Source: Spirochaetaceae bacterium (GTDB lineage Bacteria > Spirochaetota > Spirochaetia > SZUA-6 > Bin103). Taken from it: DNA of 32,025 nucleotides. Location: positions 1-32,025 of the forward strand of contig JAPPKD010000283.1 of the NCBI GenBank assembly GCA_028820215.1, written 5' to 3'. The position numbers were made by a program, and so were the translations under genes. The notes beneath the pieces are model-generated. The model saw only the letters and a list, made by a program, of their open reading frames with translations. It was not told the origin of the DNA and searched no databases. This document shows, in pieces, positions 1 through 7,402 of the stretch. Numbering within the stretch: the first letter of the stretch is position 1; every line of letters begins with the position of its first letter.

Positions 1-28
1 GCCTCGGAGCCTCAATTCAGCCAACTCT

Positions 29-391
29 TCAACCCCAGCACGAATAAGCCGGGTTCAACGTGGTCCTGGCCAGGGCGAGGCCGGGGACTTGGGGATAGAG
101 CTGGTAGATCAACGGTCCGTTGGCTCGCGTCGCAGCCGGCAACTTCAATTCGATCTCTTCGCCGACGAGGTACACCTGGGTGTCGACACTCTGGCTCCCG
201 AAGTGCGGCCTGGCGCCTTGCGGCGCAACACGAACGTTGACCGCAAGGAGCGCAACCATTATTGCGGCCAGGGACGTAACGACGATCAGGACCGCCCGCA
301 CCTTGGCGCGCGGCTGAGGTTCCATGGACTCGGTGATCATCGCGGCGCCCGCCCGGTCCCGAGTGTAGTCATACGCTCCGGCACCGCTCAC
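29..391 (-). CDS. Truncated tandem paralogue of the 450-1256 membrane/Ig-like protein; probable pseudogene
   Basis: A 120-residue frame with a GTG start at 391. It has a short cytoplasmic N-terminus, one membrane helix (about residues 33-52) and the start of an extracytoplasmic domain with the motif EIELKLP and then ANGPLIY. It matches the first part of the gene at 450-1256 almost residue for residue. After about residue 110 the match stops and the frame ends quickly in an unrelated tail, so the Ig-like strand and ankyrin part are missing. The GTG overlaps the TGA of a remnant of the hydrolase C-terminus, exactly as in the intact copy, so this start arrangement was duplicated with the gene. 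Function is unknown. It may be expressed as a short single-pass protein, but loss of the rest of the protein favours a decaying copy. Confidence 0.55.
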   Translation of the reverse strand: MSGAGAYDYTRDRAGAAMITESMEPQPRAKVRAVLIVVTSLAAIMVALLAVNVRVAPQGARPHFGSQSVDTQVYLVGEEIELKLPAATRANGPLIYQLYPQVPGLALARTTLNPAYSCWG

Positions 392-414
392 TCCAGGAAC
401 GCGTCGATCGCGGC
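56..414 (-). repeat. Tandem segmental duplication, copy 1 (copy 2 at about 921-1279)
   Basis: About 360 bp match the stretch 921-1279 at a constant offset of 865 bp. The match includes the last eight codons of the alpha/beta hydrolase (AAIDAFLE and stop) and the 5' part of the membrane/Ig-like gene. The left breakpoint lies near 56, where similarity ends inside the paralogous gene. The right breakpoint lies near 414, inside the hydrolase remnant. The two copies have diverged at many positions, so the event is not recent. Confidence 0.7.
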
Positions 415-449
415 GGGATACGGCATGAAGAGCACGCTGAGCGACCGCA

Positions 450-1256
450 TCATCGGTCCCATCGTGCCGCTTCGAAGAACGGTCTCAAGAGCGAAAACAT
501 GTCCTCCGGGTCCAGATGTACACGAACCACGGCAAGACCATCGTCCGGGATGACCGCTCCGCCATCGGCGAGCGCCTGCATGATCAGGCGGATCTCCGTC
601 AACGGCTTCTCGCTCGCCAGTGCGCAGGAGATCGGATGGATTTCGTGCCTGCCTGCAGGGTAGAGATTCGGATCCGCGCCCCGATCCAGCAGCATCTTCA
701 CTTCGGCATGTCCCGCGTGTCTGGCGGCCTTGCACAGTACGGTACCCTCATCGTCGATCGCGTTGATGTCTTCGCCGATCTCCGGGCTCACACTTGAACG
801 CGGCCACTCGACGAGTATCGTGAACGTCAGCCAGTCCTTGTCGCTACCGGTGGTATCCTCATCCGAGTCCACCACCGTGTAGATCATCGAGTACGTGCCC
901 GGCGCCGACGGAGTCCCGTGCAAGGTGGAGCCCGACAAGGTGATGCCTGGGACTTTCGGATACAGCGTGTAGATCAGCGGTCCGTTGGCTCGCGCTGCCG
1001 TCGGCAGCTTGAGTTCGATCTCGTCGCCCACGACGTAGACCTGGGTTTCGACCTCCTGGTCCCCGAAGTGCGGCGTGGCGTCTACCGGTGCAACGCGAAT
1101 ACGGAACACCATGAGCGCGGCCACGATCGCCGCCACGGACGCGACGACGATCAGCGCCGCCCGTGCCTTCGCGTACGGCCGCGGTTCCGTGAACTCGCTG
1201 ATCAGCGCCGTCCCCTCCCGATCCCGAGTGTAGTCGCACGGGCCGGCGCCGGTCAC
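450..1256 (-). CDS. Membrane-anchored protein with Ig-like segment and ankyrin-like C-terminus
   Basis: A 268-residue protein that I do not recognise as a named family. The GTG start at 1256 shares bases with the TGA of the upstream hydrolase (GTGA), so translation is probably coupled. A charged N-terminus is followed by one membrane helix (about residues 32-52). Next comes a region resembling cadherin/putative-Ig repeats (ANGPLIYTLYP, then a PGTYSMIYTVVDSD-type strand). The last part, with the motifs DEGTVLCKAA, HAEVKMLLDRGADPN and ISCALASEK, looks like ankyrin repeats. The expected topology is N-in with the Ig-like and ankyrin parts outside the cytoplasm. Ankyrin suggests protein binding, but no partner can be named. 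A truncated paralogue lies directly downstream. Confidence 0.65.
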   Translation of the reverse strand: MTGAGPCDYTRDREGTALISEFTEPRPYAKARAALIVVASVAAIVAALMVFRIRVAPVDATPHFGDQEVETQVYVVGDEIELKLPTAARANGPLIYTLYPKVPGITLSGSTLHGTPSAPGTYSMIYTVVDSDEDTTGSDKDWLTFTILVEWPRSSVSPEIGEDINAIDDEGTVLCKAARHAGHAEVKMLLDRGADPNLYPAGRHEIHPISCALASEKPLTEIRLIMQALADGGAVIPDDGLAVVRVHLDPEDMFSLLRPFFEAARWDR

Positions 1257-2029
1257 TCGAGAAACGCATCGATGGCGGCGGCCGACTCCTCCGGCGCGTC
1301 CAGGTCGACCTGGTGGCCGGCGCCCTCGATCACCTGTACCGCCGCGTCCGGGAGCGTGCGCGCCCAGAGCCCGCGGTAACCGGCGGGCAGGACGCGGTCG
1401 GCGCCGCCGAACAGCAGCAGCGCCGGCCGGTCCAGCCGATGCAGGCGGCGCGAGAGCCGCGTGTCGCCGACCGGCCAGAGCAGGCGCGCCGCCGCCTCCT
1501 GGGCGCGCACCTGCACGACCGCCCACTCCACCGGGTCCGCCGACTCCGGCAGCGCGACGTGGGCGTCCCAGGTGGCCGGATCGCCGCACAGCAGCGCACC
1601 CAGGTCTCCCGGCCCCTGCGCGAAAAGGTCGGCCGTGGGGTCGCCGGCGTCGAACAGTCCCAGCGGCGACGCCAGCACCAGCCGGCGCACCGACGCCGGC
1701 CATACGCAGGCCACGTCGGCGGCCAGCGCGGCGCCCACGGAGACGCCGATCAGGTCGGCTCCGGCGGCACCGGCCGCGGCCAGCAGGTCGTGGGTCGCCA
1801 GCAGCCAGTCGAGGTGGTCGTCGAGCTGGCCGATCGCGTCCGCGCCGGGGAAACCGGGCAGGCTCGGCGCGATCACGCGCCGCGTGCGGGCCAGCCGCTC
1901 CAGGAACGGTGTCCAGCGCGGCAGGCCGCCCACGCCGGCCAGGAACGCGACCGGCTCGCCGGTCCCTTGCTCCCACACGCGGCAGGACACACCGGCGACC
2001 CGCACCGTCCGTTCCCGCGGCTCGCTCAT
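1253..2029 (-). CDS. Alpha/beta-fold hydrolase
   Basis: A 258-residue cytoplasmic protein with no signal peptide. The nucleophile elbow GVSVG places Ser97 as nucleophile. LLLFGGADRV gives Asp211 and EGAGHQVD gives His239, so the triad is complete and in the usual order. Length fits a lid-poor esterase/lactonase/C-C hydrolase of this superfamily, and the substrate cannot be told from sequence. The ATG at 2029 overlaps the TGA of the flavin monooxygenase (ATGA), and its own stop overlaps the next gene's GTG, so it sits in the middle of a coupled operon. Partnering with a luciferase-type monooxygenase suggests ring or ester cleavage of an oxidised intermediate (inference). Confidence 0.85.
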   Translation of the reverse strand: MSEPRERTVRVAGVSCRVWEQGTGEPVAFLAGVGGLPRWTPFLERLARTRRVIAPSLPGFPGADAIGQLDDHLDWLLATHDLLAAAGAAGADLIGVSVGAALAADVACVWPASVRRLVLASPLGLFDAGDPTADLFAQGPGDLGALLCGDPATWDAHVALPESADPVEWAVVQVRAQEAAARLLWPVGDTRLSRRLHRLDRPALLLFGGADRVLPAGYRGLWARTLPDAAVQVIEGAGHQVDLDAPEESAAAIDAFLE

Positions 2030-3264
2030 GAGCCGTCCTCCCGCGAGTCGTCCACAGCAGCCCGACGGGCGGCCTCCGGCCACCATTGGTCCTCCCACCG
2101 GTCGGTGAACAGGTCGCGGATCTGCGGCAGCACCCGTTCGGCGAACAGCGTCGTGTTGTGGCGGGTCAGGCCGCGGTCCATGTTGCCGAAGTGCAGGAGC
2201 AGCATGAGCTGGCCGATGTTCAGGTCCACGGCGATGTCCCGCAGCCGCTCCGCCACCTCGTCCGGCGTCCCTACGAGCAGGTAGCCGCGCTCCAGGATCT
2301 GGTCGTAGGTGGGCGCCGTTGTGAACTGCGCGACCGGATTGCCCGGATTGGCCTGCCGGGCGCGGAAGCGGACCGACTCCTCGGTCGCGTAGCCGGGCGG
2401 CACCGCGAAGCGCGGGTTGGTGTGCAGGCAGTTGGTGTAGAAGTACTCCGCCGGCTCGCGGTACATCTCGAGCGCCTCGCGCTTCGTCTCGGCGACGCCG
2501 ACGAGTTGCAGGTAGCCGGCCTGGAACGGGTTGGGCTCCCGTCCCTGGCGCTCGAGCTCCGCCCAGTAGCCCTTCAGCACGCCGCGGGCGGTGTGGTAGC
2601 CGAAGTAGGACAGCGCCGCGTACACGTAGCCGTCGCGGCCGCACATGCGCCACGTGTCCGGTGAGCCGCCGCCGGGGATCCAGATCGGCGGACGCGGGCT
2701 CTGGATCGGCCGCGGCCAGATGTTCACGTAGCGGTGCTGGAAGAAGCGGCCCGCGAACGCGAACGGCTCCCGCTCCTGCCACGCCCGTATCACCAGGTCG
2801 CACGCCTCGACATACTTGTCGCGCAGCGTGCTGGGATTGCGCCCGTAGGCGTAACAGGTGTCCATCGGCGTGCCGAGCGGGAGCCCGGCGATCAGCCGCC
2901 CGCCGGAGATGCAGTCCAGCATCGCCATTTCCTCGGCGACCCGCAGCGGCGGGTCGTACAGCGCGGGCGCGTTGCCCATCACGCAGACCGCGCCGCGGGT
3001 CGTGTTGCGGGCCAGCACGGACGCCATCAGGTTGGGCGACGGCATCATGCCGTAGCCGTTGGAGTGGTGCTCGTTGACGCAGACGCCGTCGAAGCCGAGT
3101 GCCGCCGCTTCCTCCAGCTCGTCGAGGTAGTCGCGGTACATGGCGCCGCCGCGCTCGGGTTCGTACAGCCGCGAGTCGATGTCCACCCAGATCGACGGAT
3201 GCGACTCGCGGAAGTCGTCGGGGAGCTCCGCGTACGGCATCAGGTGAAAGAACAGGACGTTCAT
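2026..3264 (-). CDS. Luciferase-like (LLM-class) flavin-dependent monooxygenase
   Basis: A 412-residue protein of the bacterial luciferase-like superfamily, which uses reduced FMN or F420 in a TIM barrel. Visible signs are the early DGVCVNEHHSN motif (NEHH, residues 64-67), a LDCISGGRLIAGLPLGTP segment typical of the family, RPPIWIPGGGSP, and a C-terminal DLNIGQLMLLLHFGNM segment seen in the alkanal monooxygenase subgroup. A GGAG Shine-Dalgarno lies about 9 nt before the ATG. Only 21 bp separate it from the MBL gene stop, and its own stop overlaps the hydrolase start. It presumably oxidises a small organic substrate; a flavin reductase is not present in the window. Confidence 0.88.
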   Translation of the reverse strand: MNVLFFHLMPYAELPDDFRESHPSIWVDIDSRLYEPERGGAMYRDYLDELEEAAALGFDGVCVNEHHSNGYGMMPSPNLMASVLARNTTRGAVCVMGNAPALYDPPLRVAEEMAMLDCISGGRLIAGLPLGTPMDTCYAYGRNPSTLRDKYVEACDLVIRAWQEREPFAFAGRFFQHRYVNIWPRPIQSPRPPIWIPGGGSPDTWRMCGRDGYVYAALSYFGYHTARGVLKGYWAELERQGREPNPFQAGYLQLVGVAETKREALEMYREPAEYFYTNCLHTNPRFAVPPGYATEESVRFRARQANPGNPVAQFTTAPTYDQILERGYLLVGTPDEVAERLRDIAVDLNIGQLMLLLHFGNMDRGLTRHNTTLFAERVLPQIRDLFTDRWEDQWWPEAARRAAVDDSREDGS

Positions 3265-3285
3265 CGTGTGCTCCGCCGGGTCCGG

Positions 3286-5166
3286 TCAGCGGCCGACCGT
3301 GACCAGCGCCTCGGCGATTGCGCCGTGCGATTCGCCGTCGACTTCGATCCGCGCGGTCACCAGCCGGCGGATGCCGTCGCCGGCGGCCGGAGCCGTGGCC
3401 TGCAGCGCGACCTCCCCCCTCTCGCCTGGCCGCAGCCGCACCGAAGCCGCGGCGCCGGCGCGCCAGCCCGGCGGCGCGTCGAGCTCCGCGGCGTAGGTCG
3501 CGTCCCGCTCCAGGTTGTTGCGCAGCAGGAGCCGGTACGTGACCGACCCGCCGGGGTCCACGGTGGCCAGGTACGGGAGCAGCCGCGCCCAGAACAGGTC
3601 GACGTAGTGATCGGCCGGCTCGGCCACCAGGTTGCGGAACGCCCGCTCCTTGCGGGCGATGAAGTCGGCGTATTCGTCGAGCTGCTGCTTCGAGCAGTCG
3701 ATCACGCCGCCGTGGCCGGGGCAGATCAGCTCCGGGTCGACGCGGCGCATCACCTCCGCGCAGCGCCGGTGCATGCCGAGCTGGAAGCTGTTGCGCAGGA
3801 CCGTCGTCTGGATCGGCTTCCTGATCGTCTCCCCGGCGCGCAGCTCGTTCGAGAGGAAGAAATTGTCACCCGTGAAGGCGACCCTCCGGCCGTCGATCAG
3901 GCCGGCGTAGACGGAATGGAACTCGGTCTGGCCGGGCGCGAAATGGATGTCGAAACGGTACTCCTCCCACGCGAAGCACTCGCCGTCGTGCAGGTAGCGG
4001 TCGATGCGGATCGGCCGCGGGTACGTGCACGGCGTGCTGGCCCACGCGGCCGGGTCCGCAAGCACCTGCGCGACCTCGCCCAGCGCCCAGCAGCGGGTGC
4101 CGTGGTGGCGCTGCAGGTAGGGAATGCCGCACGTGTGGTCGTCGTGGATGTGGGTGGGCACCACCACGTCGAGCTCGGTCACGCCGTAGTCGTCGCGCAG
4201 CTCCTCCAGGTGGTGGGCGACGAAGCGCAGCGACTCCTGGCCGTGATGCTCGGAGTTGGTGTGCATGTGGGTGGCCAGCGAGTGGCCGTAGTCGACGAAC
4301 ATCGCCTTGCCGGAATCGCTCAGCACCACGTAGAAGTTGCTGCAGGTCCACGGCCCGCCCCACAGCAGGTGGCGGGACAGGGGCTGCATCCGGGCGTCCG
4401 GCAGGAAGTGGGAGGTCGGCAGATCCTCCCGCGAGCCGGCCACGCGCAGGCCGTTGCCGAGCGCGACGCAGTCGGCCAGCCGCCGGCGCAGGCGCGCGAT
4501 GTCGCCGGCGACGTCCGTGATCTCATCCCCGTGCGAAGGATAGGCGACCTGCACGTTCAGCCGGTCCAGCGCGTCGATCGACTCGATCGTGAAGCCGACG
4601 CCCTCCATGCCGCCGTAGGCGTACTCCATGGCGTGAAGCTGGTAGAGCCTGCCGCCGGCGCTCATCAGGTCCCCCGTGAACGCCACCCGCTGCCCGTCGA
4701 TCGTGGCGATGAGCATCGAGGAGCCGCGCGTGTGCCCCTTGGCCGGAATGATCTCGAAGCGATGGCCGCGCCACGTGAAGGTCTCGTAGTCCTCCAGCAC
4801 GGCGTCGACGGCGATGTCTCGCGCTGACGTGAAGAAGGTGTTGCGGTCGTCGTAATTGTCATACACCCGGCGCGTCCGCCAGAACAGCTCGGCCTCCGCG
4901 AACAGGTGGCGCTCGTGCTCGGGCACCGCGACCTGTGCGCCCGCGGCAGCTAGGGCCGGCGTGCCCGCGCATTGATCCCGGTGGTGGTGGGTGTGCAGAA
5001 CCCATTCCACCGTGGCCGCTCCCGTCTCGGCCAGAGCCCCGGCGACCGCCCCGGAGCCGGCATCGATCAGCAGCGCCCGGTCACTGTCTACAATAACGTA
5101 TATGTTGCAAGTATCGGTGAAGCGGTAGAGGTGCTCGCTCAGTCGCGCCAGACGGGGATCGGCCAT
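3286..5166 (-). CDS. Tandem metallo-beta-lactamase-fold protein with C-terminal beta-sandwich tail
   Basis: A 626-residue protein with two consecutive MBL modules. Module 1 (about residues 10-260) has HxHxDQ at 60-65 instead of HxHxDH, followed by AKGHTRG (His145), FTGD (Asp166) and SHGDE (His212). Module 2 (about 270-510) has the canonical HIHDDH at 339-344, FTGDN and PGHGG. The final 100 residues resemble an NEW3/Ig-like sandwich (VTYRLLLRNN, LRPGERGEVAL). No signal peptide is visible, so it is likely cytoplasmic. It is first in the run MBL-monooxygenase-hydrolase. A promoter TTGCTC-N17-TACGAT sits 6 nt from the ATG, so the mRNA would be leaderless. Hydrolysis of a lactone, thioester or similar bond is plausible but not shown. 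Confidence 0.85.
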   Translation of the reverse strand: MADPRLARLSEHLYRFTDTCNIYVIVDSDRALLIDAGSGAVAGALAETGAATVEWVLHTHHHRDQCAGTPALAAAGAQVAVPEHERHLFAEAELFWRTRRVYDNYDDRNTFFTSARDIAVDAVLEDYETFTWRGHRFEIIPAKGHTRGSSMLIATIDGQRVAFTGDLMSAGGRLYQLHAMEYAYGGMEGVGFTIESIDALDRLNVQVAYPSHGDEITDVAGDIARLRRRLADCVALGNGLRVAGSREDLPTSHFLPDARMQPLSRHLLWGGPWTCSNFYVVLSDSGKAMFVDYGHSLATHMHTNSEHHGQESLRFVAHHLEELRDDYGVTELDVVVPTHIHDDHTCGIPYLQRHHGTRCWALGEVAQVLADPAAWASTPCTYPRPIRIDRYLHDGECFAWEEYRFDIHFAPGQTEFHSVYAGLIDGRRVAFTGDNFFLSNELRAGETIRKPIQTTVLRNSFQLGMHRRCAEVMRRVDPELICPGHGGVIDCSKQQLDEYADFIARKERAFRNLVAEPADHYVDLFWARLLPYLATVDPGGSVTYRLLLRNNLERDATYAAELDAPPGWRAGAAASVRLRPGERGEVALQATAPAAGDGIRRLVTARIEVDGESHGAIAEALVTVGR

Positions 5167-5172
5167 GCCCGC

Positions 5173-5201
5173 ATCGTAGTGGGAGCGCCGACCCCGAGCA
5201 A
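5173..5201 (-). promoter_or_regulatory. Leaderless promoter of the MBL-monooxygenase-hydrolase operon
   Basis: Reading the minus strand, -35 TTGCTC (5201-5196), a 17-bp spacer and -10 TACGAT (5178-5173) end 6 nt before the ATG at 5166. Transcription would start at or next to the start codon, and there is no room for a Shine-Dalgarno site. Confidence 0.6.
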
Positions 5202-5232
5202 TCCGCGCGGTCCCATCGGTCAGTCACGCTCT

Positions 5233-7098
5233 TCACCACCTGAATTCCCGTTCCGGAACGAAACGGGTGACCTTCTTCCAGCGCGTCTCGTCCTGGCGAT
5301 AGCGCTCCCTGCGATAGAGCGCTCCGTCCCTCCCCGGTGGATCGACGTCGATGACCGTCGTCCCCTTCAGGGTGTAGGTGTGCGGGACCTTCTCGATGTA
5401 TGCGAGCTCGTCTCCGGTACCCAGGGGAAAGCGCACCGAGACCGTCTGGCCCGGCTTGACCGGACCGGCGGCGCAGTAGCGGTCGTCCCACCGGGCGTTT
5501 CGCCGTTCGCCGTCGACCGCGTACACCGCGTCCTCCGGTCTCACGCCTGCGGGGATCCTGACCGCGCAACTCGCGAGCGGGCGCTTTGGCTTCACGTCGA
5601 CCTGCCCCCGGTAGGGGATGTGGCTGTCGATGTCGGCCCACCGGGAGGAGCGGTTCAGCAGCAGGTTCACCCTCAGGGCATCGTCCCGGTAGTCACACAC
5701 GCCGTTCCAGATGTAGTAGAGGGCGCGGGTCGCGTTGGCCGTGCAGCAGTGCATGACGTTGTTGCCCCACTCGTTGCCCGAAAGCCAACCGCCGAAGGCC
5801 CCGACGTGTCGCTCGGCCACCTCGTGAACGGCGTCCGGGGACTCGGTCTCCGGCGGCTGCGCGGGGATCCCCGGACGGCGGTCGATCCTCCGCTGGATCC
5901 AGGAGATCTCGGTGAGCTGACCCTCGGCAAAGTGGTTGCGGATCCAGCGGTCGGCGTCGTCCCACAGGTCTTCCCGTCCGGCCTGACTGATCTTGATGGC
6001 CAGGGCGATCATCTCGGCCAGTCCGCAGAGCTCGCAGGTGCAGCGCTTGCTCGCCCTGACCCATTCGGGGAAGAAGCCGACCAGAGGCTCGCCGTATGTC
6101 CTGCCCCAGGCGTATCCGCGCCCGATGAAGTCCCAGAACTCCTCGTCGCCGGTCTCGGTCGCGTACTCGGTCATGCCCAGCAGCACGCGGGTGTGGCCGT
6201 GGAAGTGCGGGGAGTTGATGAACTCGGCGGTGCCGGCATCGAAGGCGACGCTGTGCAGTGCGGAGCCCCGCAGCAGCTTCCCCGCTGCGTCGAGCGCCTC
6301 TTCGCAGCCAAGCGTGCGGTACACCTGCACCAGAGCCTGCCCGATCCACCCCTCGTTGCAGGCGAGTTGGGCATTGTCCACCACGGGGCTGGAGCTGACG
6401 TCCACGTTCGGCGTGGCCACGATCTTGGCAGCGTGCACGTCGACGGGGGTGTCCGGCCCGAAGACGATGTCCGGGAGGTAGAGGTGATCGTCACAGGCGA
6501 GACACCGCTTCAACAGCCCGTTCGCCGCGCGCAGGGAGGACTCCTTCCAGCCTTCGTCGCCGGTCAGCTCGTGCAACAGCGCCGCCGCGGCCATGCGCAC
6601 GGAGCAGACGATGGGAATGGCGTAGTGACCCAGACCGGTGGTGGGGTAGAAGTCGAAGAACGTGGTGTCGCTCCACGGCCGCCTGGGATCGACCGGTTCG
6701 TAGAAACAGCCGTCGGGCCCCTGCAAGTGCAGGAGCACCTCGAACCATCGCCGGTCCACGTGGCTGTTGTGGCCGGATCCGGTGATGGTTCGCAGCAGCG
6801 GAACGCTCTCCAGGAACTTGGACTGCACGTGGTCATGGATCTGGTGAAACATCATGGGCGGATTGCGGTAGAACGAAACCAGCCAGTACACCTCGTAGTC
6901 GAGCGCGGGATTCGTGGGAGAGGTCATCCCGTTGATCCCCAGGAGGGCGCGTTCCTGGAGGTCCAGGGTGTCCGGCACCAGATCTTCGTACGACTCTCCC
7001 CGGTATTCGGGAAGTTCGAGATCCGGAATGTCGAGGCGGATGTAGTTGATTCCGGTCTCTTTCAGGCTCGGCGCTTCCTGCGCTCTGTAGAGCTTCAC
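5233..7098 (-). CDS. GH127-like (beta-L-arabinofuranosidase-type) glycoside hydrolase
   Basis: A 621-residue protein in a frame open upstream to 7293. I chose the GTG at 7098 because the open extension is Arg-rich low-complexity sequence and a G-rich ribosome site precedes 7098. The body looks like an (alpha/alpha)6 barrel (repeated AANGLLKRC, GEPLVGFFPEW, WGNNVMHCC). The CTCELCG motif gives Glu356 and Cys358, and HCC gives Cys451-Cys452. In GH127 beta-L-arabinofuranosidase a Glu-x-Cys plus a Cys-Cys pair hold the catalytic Zn/thiolate, so the site appears conserved here. A C-terminal beta-sandwich follows. There is no signal peptide, so it probably acts on sugars brought in by the importer encoded divergently. 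The exact glycoside is unknown, and an uncharacterised sister family is possible. Confidence 0.7.
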   Translation of the reverse strand: MKLYRAQEAPSLKETGINYIRLDIPDLELPEYRGESYEDLVPDTLDLQERALLGINGMTSPTNPALDYEVYWLVSFYRNPPMMFHQIHDHVQSKFLESVPLLRTITGSGHNSHVDRRWFEVLLHLQGPDGCFYEPVDPRRPWSDTTFFDFYPTTGLGHYAIPIVCSVRMAAAALLHELTGDEGWKESSLRAANGLLKRCLACDDHLYLPDIVFGPDTPVDVHAAKIVATPNVDVSSSPVVDNAQLACNEGWIGQALVQVYRTLGCEEALDAAGKLLRGSALHSVAFDAGTAEFINSPHFHGHTRVLLGMTEYATETGDEEFWDFIGRGYAWGRTYGEPLVGFFPEWVRASKRCTCELCGLAEMIALAIKISQAGREDLWDDADRWIRNHFAEGQLTEISWIQRRIDRRPGIPAQPPETESPDAVHEVAERHVGAFGGWLSGNEWGNNVMHCCTANATRALYYIWNGVCDYRDDALRVNLLLNRSSRWADIDSHIPYRGQVDVKPKRPLASCAVRIPAGVRPEDAVYAVDGERRNARWDDRYCAAGPVKPGQTVSVRFPLGTGDELAYIEKVPHTYTLKGTTVIDVDPPGRDGALYRRERYRQDETRWKKVTRFVPEREFRW

Positions 7099-7130
7099 GA
7101 TGAACCCCCGCCGATCGATCTCGTGCCGCC

Positions 7131-7160
7131 ACCGTACCCGGCCCGGCGGAGTCTTGTCAC
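7131..7160 (-). promoter_or_regulatory. Putative promoter of the GH127-like gene
   Basis: On the minus strand, GTGACA (7160-7155), an 18-bp spacer and TACGGT (7136-7131) match the -35/-10 pattern seen elsewhere in the window. The predicted leader is about 25 nt and holds a G-rich ribosome site before the GTG at 7098. The -35 box overlaps the stop codon of the small frame upstream. Confidence 0.4.
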
Positions 7161-7357
7161 TCCTCGATCGAGGTTCGCCGAAGCGGCGGCGGTGCCGCCG
7201 ACCTCGACCCGTCCCCGACTCCCGGGCCGGGCTTGCGGGACGTGGCCCATCCATGGAAAATGTCCGCAGATCCGAGGCCAGCGCGTTCCGCAAGGAGTAG
7301 CAGCATGCCGCGAAAGTTGATCGCTACGGACCCGAGCAGGTCGCCGTACGCGATCAT
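7157..7357 (-). pseudogene. Short coding-like fragment of unknown family in the GH/permease divergent gap
   Basis: The gap 7099-7402 holds no full gene. On the minus strand a 66-codon frame from an ATG at 7357 has protein-like character: a hydrophobic helix NFRGMLLLLAERAGL, then DIFHGWATSRK, with G/C-rich third positions in its first 45 codons. The same frame is open further upstream (GDVRAWGDRIGDDP), but there it runs into the permease on the other strand. This could be the 3' remnant of a gene truncated when the transporter genes arrived, or a small protein. I recognise no family. Confidence 0.25.
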
Positions 7358-7402
7358 CGGATCATCCCCGATCCGGTCGCCCCACGCACGGACATCGCCC
7401 GC

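Noticed and set aside
2734..4827. A 697-codon plus-strand open frame
   Set aside because: It lies opposite the well-supported MBL and monooxygenase genes and has the Arg/Val/Ala-rich composition of an antisense frame in GC-rich DNA.
4972..7320. A 782-codon plus-strand open frame
   Set aside because: Antisense to the GH127-like gene with its conserved Cys motifs; no recognisable domain.
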